Of a DNA stretch of 64,000 nucleotides, positions 16,314 through 25,803 are shown one piece after another. A program made the translations under genes and the position numbers. The notes under the pieces were generated by a model. The model was given only the letters and a program-made list of their open reading frames with translations, did no database searches and was not told the DNA's origin. Position 1 is the first letter of the stretch; every line of letters begins with the position of its first letter. The stretch is from Tissierella sp. Yu-01. Lineage in GTDB: Bacteria > Bacillota > Clostridia > Tissierellales > Tissierellaceae. Location: positions 2,752,566 to 2,816,565 of the forward strand of contig NZ_CP120677.1 in NCBI RefSeq assembly GCF_029537395.1. The letters are read 5' to 3'.

Positions 16314-17354
16314 ATGTCTATAACATATAAGGATTCAGGTGTAGATAAAGAAGCGGGCTATAAGGAAATACAACTCATAAAAAATTTAGTTAAAAAGACA
16401 CATGTACCAGGAGTACTATCAGATATAGGTGGTTTTGCAGGGTTGTTCCAATTGGATACTACAAAATTTAAAGAACCAGTTTTGGTTTCAGGTACTGATG
16501 GAGTTGGAACAAAACTTAAGGTAGCTTTTATGATGGATAAGCACGATACTATTGGAGAAGATTGCGTTGCTATGTGTGTGAATGATATTTTGTGTCAAGG
16601 AGCAAAGCCGTTGTTCTTTCTTGATTATATAGCAACTGGCAAACTAATTCCTGAAAAGATGGCTAGCATAGTGGAAGGGGTCTCCAACGGATGTATAAAA
16701 GCAAAATGTGCGCTAATTGGTGGAGAAACAGCGGAAATGCCGGGTCTTTATAATGAAGATGAATATGATATGGCTGGTTTCTGTGTAGGAGTAGTTGATA
16801 AACAAAAGATAATAAATGGAAGCACTATAGAAGAAGGAGATATTATAATAGGACTACCTTCCAATGGAATTCATAGCAATGGTTATTCATTAGTAAGAAA
16901 ATTAATATTCGAAAAGGAAAATCTAGATGTTAATCAATATTTTGAGGATTTAGGATGTACCTTAGGAGAGGAACTGTTAAAGCCTACTAGAATTTATGTG
17001 TATCCTATTTATGACTTAATAGAGAAATTTAATATAAAAGGATTGAGCCATATTACAGGGGGCGGATTTTTTGAAAATATACCGAGAATGTTACCTGACG
17101 GTCTATCTGCACATATAGATTGCTCGAAGATAAATACCCCTCCAATATTTAATCTGTTACAACAATGGGGAAATATAGATATAGATGAGATGTATTCTAC
17201 ATTTAATATGGGAGTAGGGATTGTTTTGGTTGTATCAAAAGATGATTTAAAAGATATAGAAAATTACCTAATTGAGAAAAATGAAAAATTCTACTTGCTA
17301 GGAGAAATTGAAAAAGGCGAGATGGGTGTAGTTCTATGTCACGAACAAAAATAG
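16314..17354 (+). CDS. purM: Phosphoribosylformylglycinamidine cyclo-ligase (AIR synthetase)
   Basis: 346 aa, normal length. PurM closes the imidazole ring using ATP (step 5). Motifs: [16 protein letters not shown] at the start, [44 protein letters not shown] and [14 protein letters not shown]. Soluble dimer. RBS AAGGAGG. It overlaps purN by 19 bases, so the two are translationally coupled. Confidence 0.96.
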   Translation: MSITYKDSGVDKEAGYKEIQLIKNLVKKTHVPGVLSDIGGFAGLFQLDTTKFKEPVLVSGTDGVGTKLKVAFMMDKHDTIGEDCVAMCVNDILCQGAKPLFFLDYIATGKLIPEKMASIVEGVSNGCIKAKCALIGGETAEMPGLYNEDEYDMAGFCVGVVDKQKIINGSTIEEGDIIIGLPSNGIHSNGYSLVRKLIFEKENLDVNQYFEDLGCTLGEELLKPTRIYVYPIYDLIEKFNIKGLSHITGGGFFENIPRMLPDGLSAHIDCSKINTPPIFNLLQQWGNIDIDEMYSTFNMGVGIVLVVSKDDLKDIENYLIEKNEKFYLLGEIEKGEMGVVLCHEQK

Positions 17355-17959
17355 GTGTTCTAATTTCAGGTGATGGTACTAACTTACAATCCATAATAGA
17401 TGGTATAAATGGTGGTAATATTAATGGAAGTATTGAGTTAATAATTTCCAATAAGAGAGATGCTTATGGTTTAAAAAGAGGTAAAAGAGCTGGAATAGAA
17501 TCTTTATTTGTGAATCCATTAGATTATGATAATGCTGAGTTATTTAATAGAAAGCTGATAGATGAATTTCAAAAGAGAGATATTGATTTAATAGTATTAG
17601 CAGGATATCTAAAGATACTTTCTAAGGAATTTATAAATGCGTATTCTGGAAGGATAATTAATATACATCCATCTCTTATACCTAGTTTTTGTGGAAAGAG
17701 TTACTATGGAAAAAGAGTTCATGAAGCAGTAATTGAATATGGCTGTAAAATTACAGGAGCAACTGTCCATTTTGTAGATGATAATACAGATACTGGACCA
17801 ATAATTTTGCAACAAGTGGTCAAGGTAGAGGAAGATGATACAGTAGATTCCCTTCAAAAGAAGGTATTGGAAGTAGAACACGATATTTTAGTAGAAGCTG
17901 TTAAATTATATTGTGGTAATAGACTAAATATAGATGGAAGACTAGTTAAAATCAATTAG
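17336..17959 (+). CDS. purN: Phosphoribosylglycinamide formyltransferase
   Basis: 207 aa. Transfers formyl from 10-formyl-tetrahydrofolate to GAR (step 3). The nucleotide loop [13 protein letters not shown], catalytic [10 protein letters not shown] (His near 108) and [12 protein letters not shown] (Asp near 144) are all present. The start ATG lies inside the end of purM. The folate cofactor can come from Fhs, encoded at 40500. Confidence 0.95.
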   Translation: MSRTKIGVLISGDGTNLQSIIDGINGGNINGSIELIISNKRDAYGLKRGKRAGIESLFVNPLDYDNAELFNRKLIDEFQKRDIDLIVLAGYLKILSKEFINAYSGRIINIHPSLIPSFCGKSYYGKRVHEAVIEYGCKITGATVHFVDDNTDTGPIILQQVVKVEEDDTVDSLQKKVLEVEHDILVEAVKLYCGNRLNIDGRLVKIN

Positions 17960-17969
17960 GAGTGATTGA

Positions 17970-19502
17970 ATGAAAAGGGCGCTAATTAGTGTTTACGATA
18001 AAGAAGGAATAGTTGAATTTGCCAAAGGCTTAGTTGAATTAGGTTGGGAGATTATCTCAACAGGGGGAACTGCAAGAACATTAAAGAACGAAGGATTAAA
18101 TGTTATTGAAATTGAAGAGGTTACTAACTTTCCAGAAATATTAGATGGAAGGGTAAAGACACTAAATCCATATATTCATGGTGGCTTGTTATATAAAAGA
18201 GATGAAATAGAGCATGTTGAAACAATTGAAAAACACAATATAGGTTCAATAGATATAGTAGTAAATAATCTTTACCCCTTTGAGGAAACTATAAAAAATG
18301 TTGAATCTACTCATGAAGATATTATCGAGAATATAGATATAGGCGGACCTTCAATGATTAGGGCCGCAGCAAAGAATTATAAATTTGTTACTGTAATAGT
18401 TGACCCCTCTGATTATGGAAAAGTTTTAGATGAATTGAGTACAAAAAATAAAGTAAGCATTGAAACTAAAGAGTACCTAGCTTGCAAGGTGTTTAATTAT
18501 ACAGCATACTATGATGCCCTAATAGCAAGTTATTTTAATAAATTGACTAAAAATAAGTTTCCTGAAAAATTAACTTTAACTTTTAAACATTCACAGGACT
18601 TAAGATATGGAGAAAACCCACATCAAGAAGCTAGTTTTTATGAGGAAGTACTTAAAGTACCAGGATCTATATCATCAGGAAAGCAACTTCATGGTAAACA
18701 ACTGTCCTTTAACAATATTAATGATGCCAATGGGGCGTTGGATATATTAAAGGAATTTGATGAACCAACTGTAGTTGCAGTTAAGCATACGAATCCATGT
18801 GGTATTGGCAGTGGACAAACTTTATTGGAGGCATATGTAAAAGCTTATGAATGTGATAAGGAATCTATTTTTGGTGGAATTATAGCAGCAAACAGAGAGA
18901 TTAATGCAGACGTTGCTCATAAAATAAATGAAATCTTCATTGAAGTTGCTTTAGCTCCATCATTTACAGAAGAAGCTATATCCATACTGACTCAAAAGAA
19001 AAATATTAGATTGATTGAGATAGATAGTATAACTAAAAATGATTACAATGCTATGGATTTAAAGAAAGTCCTAGGAGGACTGTTGATTCAGGATAGAAAT
19101 GAAAGTCTTCTAGCAGGTGATTTTAAAATAGTAACTAAGAAAAAACCTAATGAAAAAGAGATGGAGGATCTTTTATTTGCGTGGAAATCCGCAAAGAATA
19201 TAAAATCCAATGGAATTATCATAGCCAAGAATAAGGCCACTATGGGGATTGGACTTGGAGAAGTAAATAGATATTGGGCAGCAGAAAATGCAATTAAAAG
19301 AAGTAAGGACAAAATTGTAAACAGTGTGGCTGCTTCCGATGGTTTCTTCCCATTTAGTGATTCAGTAGAAGTATTGGCTAAAGCTGGTGTAACAGCTATA
19401 ATCCAACCTGGTGGTTCAATAAAAGATAATGAGGTTATAGAAGAAGCAGATAAGAACGGCATAGCAATGATATTTACTGGAATTAGGCATTTTAAACATT
19501 AA
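17970..19502 (+). CDS. purH: Bifunctional AICAR transformylase / IMP cyclohydrolase
   Basis: 510 aa, normal length. Performs the last two steps to IMP. The N-terminal cyclohydrolase part has LISVYDKEGIVEFAKGL, STGGTARTL and ILDGRVKTLNPYIHGGLL. The C-terminal transformylase part has DLRYGENPHQEA, AVKHTNPCGIG and ASDGFFPFSDSVE. Start ATG with AGGAGTG, ten bases after purN. Uses 10-formyl-tetrahydrofolate. Confidence 0.96.
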   Translation: MKRALISVYDKEGIVEFAKGLVELGWEIISTGGTARTLKNEGLNVIEIEEVTNFPEILDGRVKTLNPYIHGGLLYKRDEIEHVETIEKHNIGSIDIVVNNLYPFEETIKNVESTHEDIIENIDIGGPSMIRAAAKNYKFVTVIVDPSDYGKVLDELSTKNKVSIETKEYLACKVFNYTAYYDALIASYFNKLTKNKFPEKLTLTFKHSQDLRYGENPHQEASFYEEVLKVPGSISSGKQLHGKQLSFNNINDANGALDILKEFDEPTVVAVKHTNPCGIGSGQTLLEAYVKAYECDKESIFGGIIAANREINADVAHKINEIFIEVALAPSFTEEAISILTQKKNIRLIEIDSITKNDYNAMDLKKVLGGLLIQDRNESLLAGDFKIVTKKKPNEKEMEDLLFAWKSAKNIKSNGIIIAKNKATMGIGLGEVNRYWAAENAIKRSKDKIVNSVAASDGFFPFSDSVEVLAKAGVTAIIQPGGSIKDNEVIEEADKNGIAMIFTGIRHFKH

Positions 19503-19512
19503 AAGTGGAGCC

Positions 19513-19561
19513 GGCTTATGATAATAGAAACCCGTTCACTCTATTTCTATTATCATAAGCC
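19513..19561. repeat. Short palindromic repeat, copy 2 (after purH)
   Basis: Perfect 18-bp stem GGCTTATGATAATAGAAA / TTTCTATTATCATAAGCC around loop CCCGTTCACTCTA. No T-run follows. It is the fuller version of the element at 16235, in opposite orientation. Confidence 0.65.
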
Positions 19562-19579
19562 TAGTAATTAAATTTAATT

Positions 19580-19609
19580 TGTCATCCTGAACGAATGTGA
19601 AGGATCTCG
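19580..19609 (+). repeat. Fragment resembling a widespread dispersed repeat
   Basis: TGTCATCCTGAACGAATGTG followed by AAGGATCTCG closely resembles the repeat with consensus close to GTCATTCTGAGCGAAGCGAAG-AATCTC that is scattered through many bacterial genomes. It lies between the palindrome at 19513 and purD. Confidence 0.45.
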
Positions 19610-19643
19610 AGTTTAATAAAGCTTTAGGAGGTATACGATTAAG

Positions 19644-20897
19644 ATGAAGGTTCTAGTTATAGGTAGTGGTGGAAGAGAACATGCTTTATGTTGGAAGATT
19701 AAACAATCCAAAAATGTTAGCAAAATATACTGTGCGCCAGGAAATGGTGGAACGAGGGAAGTTGCAGAAAATATAGATATAAAGCCAAATGAAATAGATA
19801 AGCTGTTGGAATTTGCTTTAAATAATCAAATAAATCTAACAGTAGTTGGACCTGAAGAGCCCTTAGTGCTTGGGATAGTAGATAAGTTTGAAGAAAAAGG
19901 ACTGAAAATATTTGGACCTAATAAAGAGGGTGCTAGATTAGAAGGTAGCAAAGACTTTTCAAAAATGTTTATGGAAAAGTATAATATACCAACTGCTAGA
20001 TACAAAAGCTATACAGATTATGATGATGCAATAAGTGAATTACGAAAATTCAATTATCCTTTAGTTATAAAAGCCGATGGATTATGCGCAGGAAAAGGAG
20101 TTGTAATCTGTAATTCAGAAATGGAAGCTAAGAAAACCTTAAAGGATATATTGGTAGATAAGGAATTTGGGGATGAGGGGAAAAAGGTTGTAATTGAAGA
20201 ATACTTAGATGGTATTGAGGCTTCTTTATTGTGTTTCGTTACAAAAGATAAAATAATACCCTTGGAAAGCGCAAAGGATTATAAAAAGATATATGATGGT
20301 GACTTAGGACCTAATACTGGAGGGGTAGGTTGTTTCTCACCAAGCCCATTATTTACTAATGAACTAAAAGGGAAAATAAATAATATATTAGATAGAATAA
20401 TCGACGGTTTTAAAAGTGAAAAATTTAATTTTAAAGGAATCCTATTTATAGGATTTATGATAGTGAATGGAGAACCAAATGTTTTGGAGTTTAATGTTCG
20501 ATTTGGTGATCCTGAAACTGAAGTTGTTCTTCCAAGGTTAAAATCTGATATTATAGTTCTATTTTTAAATACTATAGATGGTACTTTAAATGAAAATGAT
20601 CTGATTTGGGATAATAAGCCTTGCGTTACAGTAGTTCTAACCTCATCTGGATATCCTAATGAGTATGAAAAGGGTTATGAAATAAGTCTCAATGAAGAAT
20701 TAGATAATTCAATTATTCTATTTCACAATGGAACAAAGTTTGAAAACACTAGATTAGTGACCAACGGAGGCAGGGTACTATCCATTACAAGCCTTGGTGA
20801 AGACATTGAGAGTGCTAGGGATATAATATATAAAAACATTGAAAAAATCAAATTCCAAGGTGTAAATTACAGAAAGGATATTGGGGAAATTAATTAA
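19644..20897 (+). CDS. purD: Phosphoribosylamine-glycine ligase
   Basis: 417 aa, normal length. ATP-grasp enzyme joining glycine to phosphoribosylamine (step 2). Motifs: VLVIGSGGREHALCWKI, ATP-grasp GLCAGKGVVI, DLGPNTGGVGCFSPSP and NVRFGDPETEVVLPRL. The AGGAGGT site is 12 bases before the ATG, a little far. Last gene of the operon; a leaky link to purH is possible because the gap (141 bases) holds two repeats but no clear terminator. Confidence 0.95.
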   Translation: MKVLVIGSGGREHALCWKIKQSKNVSKIYCAPGNGGTREVAENIDIKPNEIDKLLEFALNNQINLTVVGPEEPLVLGIVDKFEEKGLKIFGPNKEGARLEGSKDFSKMFMEKYNIPTARYKSYTDYDDAISELRKFNYPLVIKADGLCAGKGVVICNSEMEAKKTLKDILVDKEFGDEGKKVVIEEYLDGIEASLLCFVTKDKIIPLESAKDYKKIYDGDLGPNTGGVGCFSPSPLFTNELKGKINNILDRIIDGFKSEKFNFKGILFIGFMIVNGEPNVLEFNVRFGDPETEVVLPRLKSDIIVLFLNTIDGTLNENDLIWDNKPCVTVVLTSSGYPNEYEKGYEISLNEELDNSIILFHNGTKFENTRLVTNGGRVLSITSLGEDIESARDIIYKNIEKIKFQGVNYRKDIGEIN

Positions 20898-21017
20898 CTC
20901 ATTTTAATTCTTTAGCATCTCAAGGGACTTAAACACTTGTTTATATTTTTTAGAAATTATATAATAAAAGCATATGGTATAAGTTTTCAAAAAAGGTGTA
21001 AATTAAAAGGAGTGGAA

Positions 21018-21047
21018 ATAGCTAAGTTAATACTTAGCTATTTTTTT
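21018..21047 (+). terminator. Terminator after the purine operon
   Basis: ATAGCTAAGT / ACTTAGCTAT stem with a TAAT loop followed by seven Ts (21041-21047). It is preceded by an AAAAGGAG-like sequence without a start codon. It separates the operon from the ArsR-family promoter. Confidence 0.8.
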
Positions 21048-21055
21048 GTCAAAAC

Positions 21056-21077
21056 ACATGAGTGATTATTCATATGT
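21056..21077. promoter_or_regulatory. ArsR/SmtB-type operator 1
   Basis: ACATGAGTGATTATTCATATGT is close to the CadC/CzrA consensus (ATGAATAATTATTCAT-like 12-2-12 dyad) and lies just upstream of the -35 box at 21083. Confidence 0.65.
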
Positions 21078-21082
21078 TTTTA

Positions 21083-21111
21083 TTGACATTATGTGGGTGG
21101 GGTCATATAAT
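21083..21111 (+). promoter_or_regulatory. Sigma-70 promoter of the metal-resistance operon
   Basis: Consensus TTGACA (21083-21088), exact 17-base spacer and TATAAT (21106-21111). It is flanked by the two operators, so it should be strong but repressed. Confidence 0.9.
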
Positions 21112-21119
21112 ATAATTAT

Positions 21120-21143
21120 ACATATGAATGATTGTTCAAGTGT
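21120..21143. promoter_or_regulatory. ArsR/SmtB-type operator 2
   Basis: ACATATGAATGATTGTTCAA with trailing GTGT. Its core TGAATGATTGTTCA matches operator 1 (TGAGTGATTATTCA) at 12 of 14 positions. It covers the transcription start region of the promoter at 21083. Confidence 0.7.
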
Positions 21144-21166
21144 TCATTTTAGAAAGGGGATAAATA

Positions 21167-21532
21167 GTGAAAGAAAAGTTAGAGCTGGATAAATGTGACT
21201 GTACAGTAATACATGAAGATGTAGTAGAAAAGGTGAGTAAGAATATGCCTGATGAAGAGATTCTATATGATTTAGCTGAATTATTTAAGGTGTTTGGTGA
21301 TTCTACAAGGGTTAGAATACTTTGGGCTTTAGATGAAGCTGAAATGTGTGTTTGTGATATAGCCTCAGTACTTAATATGACCCAATCAGCCATTTCACAC
21401 CAATTAAGAGTTTTAAAGCAATCAAGGCTTGTTAAAAATAGGCGAGAAGGTAAAGTAGTTTATTACTCATTAGATGATGAGCATGTAAAGGGAATATTTG
21501 ATCTAGGATTAATGCATATAAAGGAAGATTAA
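21167..21532 (+). CDS. CadC-like ArsR/SmtB family metal-responsive repressor
   Basis: 121 aa. Winged helix protein with LFKVFGDSTRVRILWAL, the alpha-3 metal motif MCVCDIAS (Cys61, Cys63) and recognition helix MTQSAISHQLRVLKQS. Cys10 and Cys12 near the N-terminus (KCDCTVIH) complete a four-Cys site as in CadC, which binds Cd(II)/Pb(II)/Zn(II). GTG start at 21167 with GGGG site. Twenty bases before the ATPase gene; autoregulation through the two operators is expected. Release from DNA on metal binding is family knowledge. Confidence 0.88.
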   Translation: MKEKLELDKCDCTVIHEDVVEKVSKNMPDEEILYDLAELFKVFGDSTRVRILWALDEAEMCVCDIASVLNMTQSAISHQLRVLKQSRLVKNRREGKVVYYSLDDEHVKGIFDLGLMHIKED

Positions 21533-21551
21533 GCATAGAAAGGGGAAAATC

Positions 21552-23918
21552 ATGATATCAGCGGTAAAAAAAGAATTAATATTAGAAGGTTTAGATTGTG
21601 CTAACTGCTCAGCTAAAATTGAGCATGAAGTCAATGAAATAGATGGAGTAAGTGCTTCAATTAATTTTATGACTAAAACATTAACATTGGAAACAAGTAG
21701 TGACTATGACCATAAGAACTTGGTCGAGAAGGTAACTTCTATAGTTCATAAGCATGAACCAGATGTAAGGGTTTTAGATAAATTTAAAAATAATAGATTA
21801 AGAAAAGAATTTACACTTGAAGGATTGGGATGCGCTAGCTGTGCCGCAAAAATTGAAACAAAGATAAATGAGTTAAACGGGGTAGAAAGTGCATCTATAG
21901 ATTTTATGGCAAAGAAATTGACCATAGAAATAGAAAATAGGTTAAAAGCAAATGAAATTATAAGTGAATCTAAAAAAATTGTAAATAAAATAGAGCCAGA
22001 TGTTCAGGTGATTAGTTTAGAAGAACATTCTCATTCACATGATGACGGACACTCCCATGACCATAATCACGGTGGACAATCAGAAGTAAAGGAACAGATT
22101 ATAAAGATATTAATAAGTGGTGGTCTATTAATTTTAGGATCACTATTAGAAACTACATCGCTGTTTAATCTCCTAATATTCCTAATGTCATATGCAGTAG
22201 TTGGTGGAGAAGTATTATCAAGAGCAGTAAAAAACATAAGAAGAGGGCAGATTTTTGATGAAAACTTCCTAATGAGTATAGCTACTGTAGGTGCTTTCTT
22301 TGTAGGGGAATATGCAGAAGCAGTAGGGGTTATGCTCTTCTATCAAGTAGGAGAATTGTTCCAGGATATTGCAGTAGATAAATCAAGAAGGTCTATAAGT
22401 GCATTGATGGATATAAGGCCTGATTATGCTAATCTTATTATAGATAATGACATAAAGGTAGTTTCACCTGAGGATGTAAATATAGGGGATATAATAGTTG
22501 TAAAACCTGGGGAAAAGATTCCTCTTGATGGTAAGGTCATTGAAGGCAGATCAATGGTTGATACATCTGCATTGACAGGCGAATCAGTTCCTAGAGAATT
22601 AGAACCTGGTAGTGATGCATTGAGTGGATTTATTAACAATAATGGAGTATTAAATATAGAAGTTACTAAAAATTTTGGTGAATCAACTGTGTCTAAGATT
22701 TTGGATTTAGTTCAAAATGCAAGTAGCAAAAAGGCACCAACAGAAAACTTCATTACAAAATTTGCAAGGTATTATACACCAGCTGTTGTTTATGGTGCTT
22801 TAGCTTTAGCCATAATACCTCCATTTATAATAGAAGGCGCAACCTTCTCAGAATGGATATATAGAGCATTAATTTTCTTAGTAATTTCATGTCCTTGTGC
22901 ATTGGTTATTTCGATTCCTTTAGGCTTCTTTGGTGGTATAGGAGGGGCTTCAAAGAGAGGAGTTCTAGTTAAGGGAAGCAATTATCTAGAGGCTTTAAAC
23001 CATGTTGAAACTGTAGTATTTGACAAAACAGGAACTTTGACTAAGGGAGTATTTAATGTAACAGAAATTCAACCAGAAAGTAATTTCACTGAGGAAGAAT
23101 TAATAGAAATTGCAGCATTTGCAGAAAGTTATTCTAACCATCCAATAGCAAAATCAGTATTGAAAGCTTATGGTAAAGAAGTTAATAAATCATTAATAGA
23201 AAGTTATGATGAGATTCCAGGCCATGGTATTCGAGTTGTAGTTGAAAGTAAGGAAATTCTAGCTGGAAATAATAAACTTATGAATAAAGAAGATATTTCT
23301 TATGAAAATGTAGAAACTATAGGTACTGTAATACATGTTGCATTAGATAAAGATTATGTAGGGTATATAATAATTTCAGATGAGATAAAAGAGGATTCGG
23401 CTAGAGCAATTAAGGCATTAAATGATCTAGGAATAAAGAAGACAGTTATGCTGACTGGAGACACTAGATTAGTTGGTGAAAAGGTAGGTAAGGAATTAGG
23501 TTTAGATGAAGTATATACAGAATTATTACCAACAGATAAAGTAGAAAAATTAGAAGAATTATTTAATCAAAAATCACAAAAAGGAAAGCTTGTATTTGTA
23601 GGTGATGGAATCAATGATGCACCTGTACTTGCAAGAGCGGATATCGGTATTGCAATGGGCGGCCTTGGATCTGATGCAGCAATAGAAGCAGCAGACATTG
23701 TAATTATGACAGATGAGCCTTCGAAGATAGCAGAGGCAATAAAGATATCAAATAGAACTAAAAAAATAGTATGGCAAAATATAGCATTTGCATTAGGTAT
23801 TAAGGGAATATTTCTTATAATGGGAGCCTTTGGTGTAGCAACAATGTGGGAAGCAGTATTTGCGGATGTAGGTGTAGCGGTAATTGCTATACTAAACTCC
23901 ATGCGTGTAATGAAATAG
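21552..23918 (+). CDS. cadA: Cd/Zn/Pb-exporting P1B-type ATPase
   Basis: 788 aa. Two N-terminal HMA domains with GLDCANC (Cys16/19) and GLGCASC near residue 95, followed by a His-rich linker (HSHSHDDGHSHDHNHGG). Membrane helix 6 carries CPC (447-449), phosphorylation site DKTGT (Asp491), TGES and GDGINDAP are intact. The degenerate second HMA and the His linker fit a Zn/Cd exporter (CadA/ZntA class) rather than a copper pump. Co-transcribed with the CadC-like repressor. Ends before a clear terminator. Confidence 0.92.
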   Translation: MISAVKKELILEGLDCANCSAKIEHEVNEIDGVSASINFMTKTLTLETSSDYDHKNLVEKVTSIVHKHEPDVRVLDKFKNNRLRKEFTLEGLGCASCAAKIETKINELNGVESASIDFMAKKLTIEIENRLKANEIISESKKIVNKIEPDVQVISLEEHSHSHDDGHSHDHNHGGQSEVKEQIIKILISGGLLILGSLLETTSLFNLLIFLMSYAVVGGEVLSRAVKNIRRGQIFDENFLMSIATVGAFFVGEYAEAVGVMLFYQVGELFQDIAVDKSRRSISALMDIRPDYANLIIDNDIKVVSPEDVNIGDIIVVKPGEKIPLDGKVIEGRSMVDTSALTGESVPRELEPGSDALSGFINNNGVLNIEVTKNFGESTVSKILDLVQNASSKKAPTENFITKFARYYTPAVVYGALALAIIPPFIIEGATFSEWIYRALIFLVISCPCALVISIPLGFFGGIGGASKRGVLVKGSNYLEALNHVETVVFDKTGTLTKGVFNVTEIQPESNFTEEELIEIAAFAESYSNHPIAKSVLKAYGKEVNKSLIESYDEIPGHGIRVVVESKEILAGNNKLMNKEDISYENVETIGTVIHVALDKDYVGYIIISDEIKEDSARAIKALNDLGIKKTVMLTGDTRLVGEKVGKELGLDEVYTELLPTDKVEKLEELFNQKSQKGKLVFVGDGINDAPVLARADIGIAMGGLGSDAAIEAADIVIMTDEPSKIAEAIKISNRTKKIVWQNIAFALGIKGIFLIMGAFGVATMWEAVFADVGVAVIAILNSMRVMK

Positions 23919-23925
23919 CATCAGG

Positions 23926-23957
23926 TAAAAAGGGACAGGATACCTGTCCCTTTTTGG
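23926..23957 (+). terminator. Terminator after the Cd/Zn ATPase gene
   Basis: AAAAGGGACAGG / CCTGTCCCTTTT stem with ATA loop and a T-run. Confidence 0.85.
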
Positions 23958-23997
23958 ACCTTTTAGAAAATTATTTAATATGATGAGAGGTAATTGT

Positions 23998-24534
23998 ATG
24001 AGATTATTTATAGCTATCAATTTTAAAGAGACTGCTAAGGACAAAATTCTTAAAATTTCTGATGAAGTAAAAAGGTTCTCTGAGAAAGGGAAATTTGTGA
24101 ATAGGGATCATATACATCTTACACTAGAATTTTTAGGAGAAGTAGATGAGAGCAAGCTAGAACTAATAAGAAATGCCATGGACATGATAAAAGAAGCGCC
24201 ATTTATCATGGAGTTATCGAAGATAGGATTTTTTAAACGTAGAGATGGAGATATATATTGGTTAGGTATTAAGGAAAATAAGTCTCTTATTAATCTGCAG
24301 TCTGAACTGCATAAATATTTATTAGAGCAAGGATTTACTTTGGAGGATAGACCGTATAAGCCACATCTTACTATTGGGAGACGTGTTGTTATGAGTGATA
24401 ATTTTAATATAGAATCATATTCTAATCAAATAGAAAATATCAGAATTGAAGTGAATAAAATAGACCTTATGAAATCTGAAAATATAAAGGGAAAATTAAT
24501 ATATACAAATATGTACACTAAAATATTAAATTAA
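23998..24534 (+). CDS. thpR: RNA 2',3'-cyclic phosphodiesterase (LigT/ThpR family)
   Basis: About 178 aa. Both HxTx motifs of the 2H phosphoesterase family are present: HIHLTLEFLG near residue 42 and KPHLTIGR near residue 125. Opens cyclic phosphate ends of RNA (such as 2',3'-cyclic phosphates). ATG at 23998 (MRLFIAINF) is preferred to an upstream in-frame ATG because GAGAGGT is positioned for it. Single gene between two terminators. Confidence 0.9.
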   Translation: MRLFIAINFKETAKDKILKISDEVKRFSEKGKFVNRDHIHLTLEFLGEVDESKLELIRNAMDMIKEAPFIMELSKIGFFKRRDGDIYWLGIKENKSLINLQSELHKYLLEQGFTLEDRPYKPHLTIGRRVVMSDNFNIESYSNQIENIRIEVNKIDLMKSENIKGKLIYTNMYTKILN

Positions 24535-24573
24535 GAGTGAGAGGGACAGTTGACCTGTCCCTACGTCTCACTC
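24535..24573. terminator. Bidirectional terminator between thpR and the symporter gene
   Basis: Nested stem GAGTGAGA-GGGACAG / CTGTCCC-TCTCACTC. It overlaps the 3' end of the minus-strand symporter gene. Its GGGACAG/CTGTCCC core recurs in the terminator at 23926. Confidence 0.7.
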
Positions 24574-25784
24574 ATCCAGTTCTTGCCTTCAATTAATCTT
24601 GTTACTATCATAGCAGCTACGGTATCTCCTGTTGAATTTATACAAGTAGCTGGGGGATCTACTAAGAATCCGATTGTTGCAATAATAGGGAAAGCTTCTG
24701 GTGGGAATCCAAACAAATTAACAATTAACATCTCACCAATTAGTCCGCCACCAGGGATACCAGACATTACTACTCCACTTAATATTGAAATAGCAATTGC
24801 TATTACAAATGTTCCAATTCCTGAAAAATCTTGATTAAAAATTCCATATAGGAATGAAATTTTAAGAATAGAAGAGATTACAGTCCCATCCATATGCATT
24901 GTTGCGCCTATAGGAAGTATAATCTCACGAATATCCTTGGGAACTCCAATTCGTTCTGCTGCTTCAAGATTAACTGGGAGTGTGGCAATAGAACTTTGAG
25001 TGGCAATAGATGTAATAGTTGGGTTAATAATATTTTTAAAGAAAGACTTGACTGCAGGTTTGCCACCAGAAAAATAAGTATAACCTGCAAATGCTACTAC
25101 AAAATAGAATGCACATAATGGATAATATATTGCCATAGCTTTTGCATAAGCTCCCAATAACTGAGGACCAAATTCACCAATCAGGCTGGCAAAATAGGCA
25201 CCTAATCCTATTGGAGCGTAAAGCATAATTACATTTATTAATTTCATCATTACCTTTGAAAGAGCATCTAATCCTTTTGCAACCATGTTATTTTCTCCAA
25301 AAAAGCTGACACAGTACCCAAATAAAATTGAAAATACTATTAAAGGCATCATATTGGATCTCGATAGTAATTTGCTAAAATCATTAACTGTAAGTGCATT
25401 TACAATTTGTTCTGTGAGGGTAATCTTTTCTAATTCTTCAACGGTTTCTATTGCAATGTTTACACCTTCAGCCGGAGGGAATATTTTAACTACAATAATA
25501 ATCAATATAGCTGCAATTAATCCTGTAACTATGAAGGTTAAGAACATATTACCTAATATCTTACCTAGCCTTTTCATATTGACCATGTTACCCACAGCAC
25601 TTGCTATGGTTAAAAATACTAATGGAGTAACAGCAGTGAACATTAAGTTTAGAAAAATGTCACCAAGAGGCTTAAGCAAAGTTGCTTTTTCTCCAAAGAT
25701 AACTCCTATAATACTACCTATAACAATTGAAATGATTAGAACTATTGGGAAACGATAGTTTAGCCAAATACTTTTCTTATTCAT
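24561..25784 (-). CDS. Dicarboxylate/amino acid:cation symporter (DAACS family)
   Basis: 407 aa integral membrane protein. DAACS hallmarks: serine-rich TQSSIATLPVN (hairpin 1), GATMHMDGT, VMSGIPGGGLIGEM (hairpin 2) and DPPATCINSTGD, which lines substrate and Na+ sites. Substrate is probably glutamate, aspartate or a neutral amino acid; it cannot be fixed from sequence. ATG start after GAGGGGG. Nineteen bases downstream of the DapF-like gene on the same strand, suggesting co-transcription and a shared amino-acid role. Confidence 0.9.
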   Translation of the reverse strand: MNKKSIWLNYRFPIVLIISIVIGSIIGVIFGEKATLLKPLGDIFLNLMFTAVTPLVFLTIASAVGNMVNMKRLGKILGNMFLTFIVTGLIAAILIIIVVKIFPPAEGVNIAIETVEELEKITLTEQIVNALTVNDFSKLLSRSNMMPLIVFSILFGYCVSFFGENNMVAKGLDALSKVMMKLINVIMLYAPIGLGAYFASLIGEFGPQLLGAYAKAMAIYYPLCAFYFVVAFAGYTYFSGGKPAVKSFFKNIINPTITSIATQSSIATLPVNLEAAERIGVPKDIREIILPIGATMHMDGTVISSILKISFLYGIFNQDFSGIGTFVIAIAISILSGVVMSGIPGGGLIGEMLIVNLFGFPPEAFPIIATIGFLVDPPATCINSTGDTVAAMIVTRLIEGKNWMSET

Positions 25785-25803
25785 TTAACCAACCCCCTCA
25801 ATT

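Noticed and set aside
24894-25118. Plus-strand ORF of 74 aa rich in Cys and Asn
   Set aside because: Fully inside the minus-strand symporter gene, without an initiation site.
25285-25758. 157-aa ORF on the plus strand inside the symporter gene
   Set aside because: Antisense shadow of membrane-helix codons; no start signal and no recognisable family.
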